From assembly GCA_016784945.1 (NCBI GenBank), contig JADHTP010000103.1:1-9603 (forward strand): a stretch of 9,603 nt of DNA, in the 5' to 3' direction. Shown one piece after another: positions 1-6,040 of this stretch. The DNA comes from Deltaproteobacteria bacterium. Lineage in GTDB: Bacteria; Myxococcota_A; UBA9042; DTJE01. Position numbers and translations under genes: made by a program. Under the pieces are notes generated by a model that saw only the letters and a program-made list of their open reading frames with translations, searched no databases and had not been told where the DNA came from. Positions within the stretch are counted from its first letter, which is position 1. Every line of letters starts with the position of its first letter.

Positions 1-1486
1 TATGGAGAAATTCACTGGCAACCTCGACGTCACTGAAAGGACTCCGGACCGTACCCACTTCCTGGTAGTCCTCGTGGCCCTTGCCGGCGATGAGGACCAC
101 GTCACCTTCCGCGGCCGCCTGGAGGGCCTTCCTGATGGCCTCGCGACGGTCCGATTCCACCTCGCAAGGTGCCACGGAACCCGCCTCCACGGCCGCCTGC
201 TTCACGCCTTCCAATATCTCGCCGATGATGGCGTCCGGGTCTTCCGTCCGCGGGTTGTCGGACGTGACGACCACCCTGTCTGCCAGCATCACCGCGGCCC
301 GGCCCATGAGGGGGCGCTTTCCGCGGTCCCTGTCGCCGCCCGCACCCATCACCAAGACGATTTTTGAATCGCCCACGAGTTCCCGCAGGACCCGAAGCAC
401 GTATTCCAGGGCCTTTGGCGTGTGAGCGTAGTCCACGAAGGTCCTGACCGGCCTTTCACCGGCAACCCTTTCGAGCCGGCCCGGGATCCGGGACACGCCG
501 GTAACGCCGGCCAGGAACCTGTCCATCGGCTGCTCCATGACACCGCCCACGCCCAGGGCCGCCATCATATTCGCCAGGTTGTGCCGCCCGATAAGCCGGC
601 TTTCAAGGGACAGATCACCCCAGGGGGTTACCAGGCGGGCCCGGATGCCGTCCAGGCTGAAATCAACGTTCAGGGGATGGATGACGCCCTTGCCGGGCTC
701 CAGCGAAAAGGTCACCACCGGAAGGGGACAGGCCTTGACGATCCGCGGCGTCATGGCATCGTCGGCGTTGGCCACCGCTCCGCGGGCCTCGACATTGGCG
801 GGCAGGACCTCGGTGAACAGCCGCATCTTGGCCGCTTCGTAGGCTTCCGGCGTCTTGTGATAATCGAGGTGGTCCCGCGTCAGGTTGGTGAACACACCGC
901 AGTCCAGGTGGCAACCGTCCGCCCGCCGCTGGTCCAGCGCGTGGGACGACACTTCCATCACGGCGGCTCCCACGCCGGCCTCGGACATCCTGGCGAACAG
1001 GTCCTGGAGGCGCAGGGGATCGGGCGTTGTCAAGGGCGCCGGTTCCCGCACATCGGCGTAGCGATAGAACACGGTTCCCACGAGGCCCGTGACGTATCCG
1101 CAGGCCCCGAATCCGGCCTCGGTCAATAGGGCCGTGGACGTCTTGCCGTCGGTACCGGTGATGCCGGTCAGCATGAAACGTCCGGTGGGATCACCGACGC
1201 AGGCGGCGGCCAGCAGGGACAGGGCGAAGCGTGAATCATCCACCTTGACCCAGGGACAGGCCAGACCCTCGGGGATCGTTTCGCCAATGACGAGTCCGGC
1301 GCCGGCGGCCGCGGCATCCGCGATGTAGGCGTGCCCATCGACCCGGCTCCCGCGGACGGCCACGAAGGCCACGCCGGGGCCGGCTTCCCTGGAATCGGAG
1401 GTCGCGCGGGCGAACCGGACCTTCCAGGCGGATTCCGAGGCCTCGATTCCCCGGATCAACTGAAATACCGCTTGGCACAGGGTCAT
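1..1486 (-). CDS. murE: MurE, UDP-MurNAc-L-Ala-D-Glu:meso-diaminopimelate ligase (3' end cut by window)
   Basis: Cytoplasmic Mur ligase that uses ATP to add the third amino acid to the peptidoglycan stem peptide. I translated 495 codons from an ATG at 1486-1484. The N-terminal UDP-binding domain has the DSRxxxPGxxFVAxxG pattern (residues 31-46). The central ATPase domain has the P-loop GTDGKTS (111-117), TTPDP (153-157), EVSSHAL (178-184) and the AAK segment with K220, the position of the carbamylated lysine. The C-terminal domain has DYAHTPKAL (352-360), GAGGDRDRGKRPLMG (381-395), DNPRTEDP (410-417) and GKGHEDYQ (468-475). In characterised MurE enzymes DNPR specifies meso-diaminopimelate rather than lysine. 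The frame is still open at base 1, but the family usually ends about here (480-500 aa), so only a few residues are missing. It starts 10 bases after the ftsI stop, and AGGGGA, overlapping that stop, serves as ribosome binding site. murF is expected beyond the edge. Confidence 0.97.
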   Translation of the reverse strand, partial: MTLCQAVFQLIRGIEASESAWKVRFARATSDSREAGPGVAFVAVRGSRVDGHAYIADAAAAGAGLVIGETIPEGLACPWVKVDDSRFALSLLAAACVGDPTGRFMLTGITGTDGKTSTALLTEAGFGACGYVTGLVGTVFYRYADVREPAPLTTPDPLRLQDLFARMSEAGVGAAVMEVSSHALDQRRADGCHLDCGVFTNLTRDHLDYHKTPEAYEAAKMRLFTEVLPANVEARGAVANADDAMTPRIVKACPLPVVTFSLEPGKGVIHPLNVDFSLDGIRARLVTPWGDLSLESRLIGRHNLANMMAALGVGGVMEQPMDRFLAGVTGVSRIPGRLERVAGERPVRTFVDYAHTPKALEYVLRVLRELVGDSKIVLVMGAGGDRDRGKRPLMGRAAVMLADRVVVTSDNPRTEDPDAIIGEILEGVKQAAVEAGSVAPCEVESDRREAIRKALQAAAEGDVVLIAGKGHEDYQEVGTVRSPFSDVEVASEFLH

Positions 1487-1496
1487 GGTCAATCCC

Positions 1497-3329
1497 CTAC
1501 CATCCGCCATCCGCCAGGTTCATCCGCCCACCCTTCGGCGGGTCGTTGTACGCAACTCCCAGGGCCTCCAGGGCCTGTTTGGCCACGGAGGCGAAGACCG
1601 GTCCCGCCACGGTTCCGCCGTACCGGTTCTCCCGGGGGTCGATGATTGCGACGGCCACCACGATCCGCGGGTCCGAGGCCGGGGCGAAACCCACGTAACT
1701 GGTCATATAGGCCTTCTCGCGCCCATGCCGGGCCAGCCACTTGAGTCGGGCTGTGCCGGTCTTGGCAGCCGCGGTGTACCCTTCGGGCTTGCCCAGGATG
1801 CCGGTGCCGTCTTCTTCCATGACCACGGCGGTCATGGCATCCCGCACCATGCGAGCCGCCTTCGTCGACACCACTCTTCTGGGCTCTCCGGCGTCGAAAC
1901 GTTTCAGTATCCGGCCGTCCTGGGACCGGACCTCCAGGGCCACCCGGGGGGTGAGCCGAATGCCGTCGTTGGCGATGGTGGCCGTGCCCACGGCAAGCTG
2001 CAGGAGGCTGGCCTTGAAACCGTACCCATAGGACGCCGTCTTCAACCACGTCGGGGCCCAGTTGTCCGGTGCCTTCATGTTCCCCACGGCCTCACCGGGC
2101 ATGTCGATGCCCGTGGCCTCACCGAATCCAAAGTCCCGCATGGTCTTCACGAATCGGTCCAGTCCCGTGCGCTCGCCCACCTCGGCCATGGCGCAGTTGC
2201 TCGAGAACTTGATGGCGTCGCTAACCGGGGCTTTTTCCAGCTTCTCGAGGTCCTTCACCCAATGCTTGCCAATGAGGCACCGGCCGTTCTGGCCGTCCAC
2301 GATGGTCGAGGGCCGAATGCGCCCCGATTCGAAGGCGGCGGAAGCGGCGAAGATCTTGGCGATGCTCCCGGGCTCGAACAGGTAGGAAATGACCTTGTTG
2401 CGACAGGGATTGAATCCGATGTCCGTCACGCCGGCCCGACTTTCGAACTCACCGCATTCTTCCTCGTAGCGGTTCGGGTTCAGGGAGGGCACGCTGGACA
2501 TGGCCAGCACCTGGAAGGTCCGGGCGTCCAGCACCACGGCCATCCCGCCCACCGCACGCTCCATCTGGACCCGGCGAATGAGTTCCGATTCCAGGCTGAG
2601 CTGGATCCGGGAATCGATGGACAGGACCAGGTCAGCGCCATCCAGGAGCCAGGGGCGCTCGCCACCCGCCTCGTACAGTCCCCGCCGGCGACGGTCACGA
2701 AGAACCTTCATGACCATTTCGTCACCGCGCAGCGCCCGGTCGTACCACGCTTCGATTCCCCGATTGCCGCGGCCGTCCTTCACGTATCCGAGTTCGGCCC
2801 CGAACACCGATCCCATGGGGTAGAAGCGACGTTTCTCGTTGGAAATGCGGACACCGGGAAGGTTGAGCTTCCGGATGGTGGCCACCTCTTCGTCGGTGAG
2901 GTTCCGCTTGATGCGTGCGTGGTTCTCTTCCGCGATGATCCGGGTGATCACGGTGTCGGCTTTCAGGTCCAGGGCCTCGGCCAGCGTGAAGCCCAGTTCC
3001 GTACGATCCACGTAGTAGGGCGCGCCCTTGAAATCCACGCGGGGGGACGGAACGGTCACCGCCAGCAGCCCCCGTCCCGTCCGATCCACGATCCGTCCCC
3101 GCCGTCCGGTCATCACGTAGGTGTTCTTGACCCGCTTGTCGCCCCGCTGGGACAGGATGGGCCCCTGGGACAGCTGGTACACCCAGGCCTGGCCAATCAC
3201 CCAGGCGAACCCGATGAGCAGCAGTGACAGGATGGCCAACATCCTCAGAAGGACGGAGGCCTCCTTGTGTTCGTCCGTGCCGGTCAACCGCCTCTTGAGA
3301 CGGTGCCACACTGCCGGTTTGCCCCTCAC
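1497..3329 (-). CDS. ftsI: FtsI/PBP3-type septal peptidoglycan transpeptidase
   Basis: Class B penicillin-binding protein that crosslinks septal peptidoglycan in the periplasm as part of the divisome. From the chosen GTG it has 610 aa, a normal FtsI length. A short basic cytoplasmic N-terminus precedes one membrane segment (about residues 26-48). The dimerisation region opens with a GRIVDRTGRGLLA-type motif (about 79-90). The transpeptidase domain has all three catalytic motifs: SIAK with nucleophile S322, SSN at 376-378 and KTG at 523-525. There is no PASTA domain. The frame is open up to 3422, but starting there would overlap the upstream lipoprotein gene by 74 bases. The GTG at 3329 has GGGGAG five bases upstream and lies 19 bases after that gene's stop. 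GTG at 3335 would overlap the ribosome binding site and is less likely. Placement between ftsL and murE fits FtsI rather than the elongation enzyme PBP2. Confidence 0.95.
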   Translation of the reverse strand: MRGKPAVWHRLKRRLTGTDEHKEASVLLRMLAILSLLLIGFAWVIGQAWVYQLSQGPILSQRGDKRVKNTYVMTGRRGRIVDRTGRGLLAVTVPSPRVDFKGAPYYVDRTELGFTLAEALDLKADTVITRIIAEENHARIKRNLTDEEVATIRKLNLPGVRISNEKRRFYPMGSVFGAELGYVKDGRGNRGIEAWYDRALRGDEMVMKVLRDRRRRGLYEAGGERPWLLDGADLVLSIDSRIQLSLESELIRRVQMERAVGGMAVVLDARTFQVLAMSSVPSLNPNRYEEECGEFESRAGVTDIGFNPCRNKVISYLFEPGSIAKIFAASAAFESGRIRPSTIVDGQNGRCLIGKHWVKDLEKLEKAPVSDAIKFSSNCAMAEVGERTGLDRFVKTMRDFGFGEATGIDMPGEAVGNMKAPDNWAPTWLKTASYGYGFKASLLQLAVGTATIANDGIRLTPRVALEVRSQDGRILKRFDAGEPRRVVSTKAARMVRDAMTAVVMEEDGTGILGKPEGYTAAAKTGTARLKWLARHGREKAYMTSYVGFAPASDPRIVVAVAIIDPRENRYGGTVAGPVFASVAKQALEALGVAYNDPPKGGRMNLADGGW

Positions 3330-3334
3330 TGCCA

Positions 3335-3340
3335 CTCCCC
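3335..3340 (-). promoter_or_regulatory. Ribosome binding site deciding the ftsI start
   Basis: GGGGAG on the minus strand, five bases (TGGCA) before the GTG at 3329-3327. It is the best Shine-Dalgarno match near the 5' end of the ftsI frame and is the reason for preferring 3329 over the longer open frame reaching 3422. Confidence 0.6.
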
Positions 3341-3348
3341 GTCGGACA

Positions 3349-4101
3349 TCAGCGACGAATGGAACACCTTTTTCCCATGCTCGAATCAGGCGCCAGCTCT
3401 TCGCACGTAGCGAAGGAGGCATCGGCGTCAGCCAGGCGATTGGTCCGCTGCTGGATCACGCCGAGATGGAAATGGGGTTCCTGGAACTTCGGACAGGTCT
3501 TGATGGCTTTCTTGAAGACCTCGGTCGCATCGCGCAGGTTTCCCCGGTCCACGTGGACGATCCCCAGGTGGTTGAAACCGAGGCAGTACCTGGGATTCAG
3601 GAAGACGGACATCTCCAGGTAGCGACGGGCCTGGTCCAGATTGCCCAACTGGTGATAGCAGCGACCCAGGTTGCCGTGGGCGAACCAGGGAGTCGGATAC
3701 AGGGGCTCCTGCGCCAGGGGCTCGATGACCCGCACCGCCTCGTCGTAACGCCCCTGGGCCATTCTCACCGCGCCCAGGTTGTTCCGGGCTTCATAGAAGT
3801 CGGGCTTGGCCAAAAGGGCCTGCGCGAAGGACTCGGCCGCCTCTTCCAGTTTCTTGAGGCCCATCTGGATGAATCCCCTCAAGTGCAGCGCGGAGGGATT
3901 TTGCGGGTTGAACTCCAGGGCGTCGTGGAGCTCCCGTTGCGCCATGGCCAGGTTCCTGTCGTTGTAGTAGTTCCGGGCCAGGCGATAGTGAAAGTCCGAC
4001 TTGGCCACGGCCTCGTCGGACACCTGGCCGCCGGAGCATCCACCCAGCAAGCCGATCGCCATGGCAAAACCGATCACGTAGGACAGGAATCGCCTCTTCA
4101 T
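3349..4101 (-). CDS. pilW: TPR lipoprotein of the type IV pilus PilF/PilW/Tgl family
   Basis: Predicted lipoprotein of 250 aa made almost wholly of tetratricopeptide repeats. The start ATG (4101) overlaps the ftsL stop as ATGA, with GGAGGAA just upstream. Residues 1-22 form a lipoprotein signal: MKRR, a hydrophobic stretch, then lipobox LGGC with acylated Cys22. About six TPRs follow (roughly 35-68, 69-102, 103-136, 139-172, 173-206 and 207-240). The segment PLYPTP (133-138), followed by a NLGxC pattern in the next repeat, closely resembles the PLYPTP...NxGxC signature I associate with PilF/PilW pilotins. Length also matches that family (about 250 aa). Known members (Pseudomonas PilF, Neisseria PilW, Myxococcus Tgl) help outer-membrane assembly of the PilQ secretin or stabilise pili. 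Sitting between ftsL and ftsI is not the usual location, so a role in division cannot be excluded. Family assignment is fairly firm; function here is inferred. Confidence 0.8.
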   Translation of the reverse strand: MKRRFLSYVIGFAMAIGLLGGCSGGQVSDEAVAKSDFHYRLARNYYNDRNLAMAQRELHDALEFNPQNPSALHLRGFIQMGLKKLEEAAESFAQALLAKPDFYEARNNLGAVRMAQGRYDEAVRVIEPLAQEPLYPTPWFAHGNLGRCYHQLGNLDQARRYLEMSVFLNPRYCLGFNHLGIVHVDRGNLRDATEVFKKAIKTCPKFQEPHFHLGVIQQRTNRLADADASFATCEELAPDSSMGKRCSIRR

Positions 4102-4403
4102 TTGTCTTCCTCCTTGCCTTCCACCCGGATCACTTCGTCCGGACGAGGCACGCGCATGCCCAAAAGGTCGCTGGCCCACAGGTTCACCCGGGGCGTGGCC
4201 CGAAGTTCGTAGATCTGCCGGCCCAGAACGTCCCGCTCTCGCAGGAGGGCCCGGTTCCTCGACAGTTCGTTGAACACCTGCTGCTTCAGAAGCAGGGGTT
4301 CGCGGGACATCCAGATATGACGTGCGCCAACGGCCGTGATCACGCTGGCGGCCACGAAGAGCAGGACCAGTTTCCATCCGTTGCTCGTGCGGATCCGCTT
4401 CAC
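4098..4403 (-). CDS. ftsL: FtsL, divisome bitopic membrane protein
   Basis: Small protein of 101 aa. A basic N-terminus is followed by one membrane helix (about residues 11-27), then a charged, leucine-rich stretch likely to form a coiled coil (about 35-68). The C-terminal segment contains LLGMRVPRPDEVI, typical of FtsL tails. FtsL proteins have little sequence identity, so the call rests on size, topology and position between rsmH and ftsI. It would act at the inner membrane with FtsB and FtsQ to control septal synthesis by FtsW and FtsI. The start is GTG (4403-4401), overlapping the rsmH stop as GTGA, with GGGAGG upstream. Its stop overlaps the next start as ATGA, suggesting translational coupling on both sides. 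Confidence 0.88.
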   Translation of the reverse strand: MKRIRTSNGWKLVLLFVAASVITAVGARHIWMSREPLLLKQQVFNELSRNRALLRERDVLGRQIYELRATPRVNLWASDLLGMRVPRPDEVIRVEGKEEDK

Positions 4404-5293
4404 GACGCATCCTCCCCTCGAACGGCCACGCGCAGTCGGGCGCTACGGGCCCGCCGGTTGGCGGACACCTCGTCGGGCAGGGGCTTGATTCCTTTTTTGT
4501 AGGGAAGGGTCCAGCCCCGTTCCACGACCAGCGCCCTGAAGGCCCTTTTGACACGCCCGTCTTCACCGCTGTGATAGGACAGGACGACCACCTTTCCGCC
4601 CTTCGACACCATGGCAGGCAGGTCCGCCAGAAACCCGTCCAGGCGATCCAGTTCCCGGTTCGTGAGTATGCGCAGGACCATGGCGGGAAGGGTGGCGCTG
4701 TCCATCTTCCGAACCCGGGCGCCCAGCACGGATCGGCAGGCCTGCACGAGGTCGGACGTGGTGTTCATCTTTCCGCTGCGGGCCCTTTCCTTCAAGACCC
4801 GGGCCAGCCGCTTCGAGGCAGGCACCTGCCCCACCTCCTTGAGGCTGGCGGCCAGGTGACGTTCGGAAGTCGTGCGGATCACCTGGGAGGCGGTGGGTCC
4901 GCCCGTTGTGTCGAATCGCATGTCGAGGGGGGAATCGCCGCCGAAGGAAAAGCCCCGGTCCGAATCCAGCTGGGTGGTGGACAATCCCAGGTCCAGCAGA
5001 ATGCCGTCCACCTTTTCCGGTCCTTCGTCGGCCAGCACGGTCCCCAGGTCCTCGTACCCCCGCTGGAAGAACCGGACCCGGTTTCCGAAGGGTGCCAGTT
5101 TTTTCCGGGATGCTTCGATGGCCTGGGGATCACGATCGAACGCGAGGAGTCTGACCGACTCGGGAGTCGCCTGAAGCAAATCGAAGGCGTGTCCGGCCTG
5201 ACCGACCGTCCCGTCTACGATGCTTCCCTCCCGGATGTCAGTCAGCAATTCAACGACCTCGTCCTTCAACACACTGACGTGGGACCCGTTCAC
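4400..5293 (-). CDS. rsmH: RsmH (MraW), 16S rRNA m4C1402 methyltransferase
   Basis: SAM-dependent methyltransferase that modifies N4 of C1402 in 16S rRNA. It has 297 aa, slightly shorter than the usual 305-320. Recognisable family blocks in order: HVSVL at the N-terminus, a VDGTVGQAGHA SAM-binding loop (26-36), DRDPQAI (53-59), GILLDLGLSTTQLD (97-110), RGFSF (113-117), PLDMR (122-126), the late SYHSGEDGRVK segment (239-249) and the NRRARSARLR tail. Several positions depart from the consensus. The usual GGGH is QAGH, the FQALRI block reads PAMVLRI (203-209), and SFHSLEDRxVK reads SYHSGEDGRVK. The gene begins with GTG overlapping the mraZ stop (GTGA), with CGGAG eight bases upstream. Family and position are certain. 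Whether the divergence alters activity cannot be told from sequence alone. Confidence 0.95.
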   Translation of the reverse strand: MNGSHVSVLKDEVVELLTDIREGSIVDGTVGQAGHAFDLLQATPESVRLLAFDRDPQAIEASRKKLAPFGNRVRFFQRGYEDLGTVLADEGPEKVDGILLDLGLSTTQLDSDRGFSFGGDSPLDMRFDTTGGPTASQVIRTTSERHLAASLKEVGQVPASKRLARVLKERARSGKMNTTSDLVQACRSVLGARVRKMDSATLPAMVLRILTNRELDRLDGFLADLPAMVSKGGKVVVLSYHSGEDGRVKRAFRALVVERGWTLPYKKGIKPLPDEVSANRRARSARLRVAVRGEDAS

Positions 5294-5823
5294 GCATCAG
5301 GCTCCGTAGGCTCGGCCTCCATCAGATTCATGGGGGGCCGGGTCTGCGGTATACCGTAGACGGCATGCGCCAACCCCGGCACGTCTCGCTTGAGAGACGC
5401 CCGTCTCTCCGGTTGCCCCTTCTTGAAAGCCGTGCGCCCCCAGATCTGGAGGGCGTCTCCAACGCCGACGAGAATCAGTTCATCCTCGCCGAGCAATTCG
5501 CGCAGCTTCTTGGGAATGGTCAGCCGGTAGTGGTTGTCGATTTGTACCGTCAGTGAATATCCCAGATAATCGGTCATCAGCGCGGACAAGGTGTCTGGCG
5601 GCAGAGTGGGCGCCAGTTCCTTGATCCGTTGGACGAGTTGACTGAATTTTTCATCCGTGCGCAACTCCAGGTACCTACCATGGAGTTCCACGTTGATTCG
5701 GAGAAGGGTTTTGCGACCGCCCATGGAATCGTTGATGTCGGCGGGCATCATGTATCGACCGGCCCGGTCCAGGGTGACCTCCGCAAACCCGAAGACCTGG
5801 CCGTCATTCGACTTATCCGACAT
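5290..5823 (-). CDS. mraZ: MraZ, AbrB-like transcriptional regulator of the dcw cluster
   Basis: DNA-binding protein with two swapped-hairpin (AbrB/SpoVT-like) repeats that normally represses its own dcw operon. Repeat 1 has D19-R-A-G-R23 followed by YMMP. Repeat 2 has D96-N-H-Y-R100 followed by LTIP, then GVGDALQIW, which matches the family's GxxxxxEIW block. The second repeat has Tyr where the family's DxxGR motif has Gly. From the ATG at 5823 it has 177 aa, longer than the usual 143-152. Most of the excess is a basic then acidic tail (about 131-177). The frame is open back to 5979, but the ATG at 5823 has GGGG six bases upstream. The upstream stretch holds an 11-base-phased GGT array that looks regulatory rather than coding. 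It is the first gene of the operon and its stop overlaps rsmH. Confidence 0.93.
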   Translation of the reverse strand: MSDKSNDGQVFGFAEVTLDRAGRYMMPADINDSMGGRKTLLRINVELHGRYLELRTDEKFSQLVQRIKELAPTLPPDTLSALMTDYLGYSLTVQIDNHYRLTIPKKLRELLGEDELILVGVGDALQIWGRTAFKKGQPERRASLKRDVPGLAHAVYGIPQTRPPMNLMEAEPTEPDA

Positions 5824-6040
5824 TCGCCGCCCCTTCGTGACCTTTAACTTCACACAGACTAACCTTTTTATTACCTCTTCAACACCTTTTCTGGTCCATA
5901 CGACACCACAGACACCTGTTTTAGCTTTCAATTCATTGGGTTTGCAACTTACTTGACAACCAGAGTAGAGCCACTCCACGGTTTTCGACAGTTTATAAAC
6001 AGCCTTCGGTGATATTCCTGTTATATCTTACGGTTACAGA
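5824..6040 (-). promoter_or_regulatory. AT-rich intergenic control region upstream of mraZ
   Basis: This 217-base gap between comEC and mraZ is visibly richer in A and T than the flanking coding DNA and is the obvious site for the dcw operon promoter. Reading the minus strand, possible -10-like hexamers are TATAAC (6025-6020) and TATAAA (5997-5992), and TTGTCA (5959-5954) could be a -35 element. None pairs with a convincing partner at 16-18 bases, so I do not assign a start site. A perfect 10-base palindrome, GTTTATAAAC, lies at 5991-6000. No terminator hairpin with a T-run follows comEC, so some readthrough into mraZ is possible. Confidence 0.5.
5840..5917 (-). promoter_or_regulatory. Helically phased GGT array, candidate MraZ operator
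   Basis: On the minus strand GG dinucleotides, mostly within GGT, begin at 5916, 5907, 5897, 5886, 5875, 5864 and 5842, and at 5853 GTG occupies the expected slot. Spacings are 9, 10, 11, 11, then 11 per slot. The next step of 11 lands in the GGGG ribosome binding site. MraZ of other bacteria binds short G-rich direct repeats spaced about one helical turn apart just upstream of mraZ (TGGG units in enterobacteria). Position and spacing fit that design, while the unit sequence differs. The 11-base period is not a multiple of three, which argues against coding origin. Confidence 0.45.

Noticed and set aside
422..1129. Plus-strand open frame of 235 codons opposite murE
   Set aside because: murE is unambiguous on the minus strand; this is a composition-driven shadow.
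1485..3227. Plus-strand open frame of 580 codons opposite ftsI
   Set aside because: It is the antisense shadow of ftsI, which has all transpeptidase motifs. The plus-strand product is low-complexity His/Gly/Pro-rich with no domain, as expected of GC-rich antisense frames.
3330..3422. ftsI start at 3422
   Set aside because: It would overlap the upstream gene by 74 bases and add residues before the normal cytoplasmic tail; the GTG at 3329 has a better-placed ribosome binding site.
3121..4212. Plus-strand open frame of 363 codons across the ftsI, lipoprotein and ftsL junctions
   Set aside because: It covers three well-supported genes on the other strand and has no domain of its own.
4102..4566. 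N-terminal extension of the TPR lipoprotein back to 4566
   Set aside because: It would run through ftsL and into rsmH in another frame. The internal ATG at 4101 has a strong ribosome binding site and begins a lipoprotein signal peptide.
5953..5958. Consensus -35 hexamer TTGACA on the plus strand
   Set aside because: No -10-like hexamer follows at 15-19 bases, and no plus-strand gene lies downstream.
5824..5979. N-terminal extension of mraZ to 5979
   Set aside because: The family N-terminus begins at the ATG at 5823, which has a ribosome binding site, and the extension is AT-rich DNA with an 11-base repeat period that does not respect codons.
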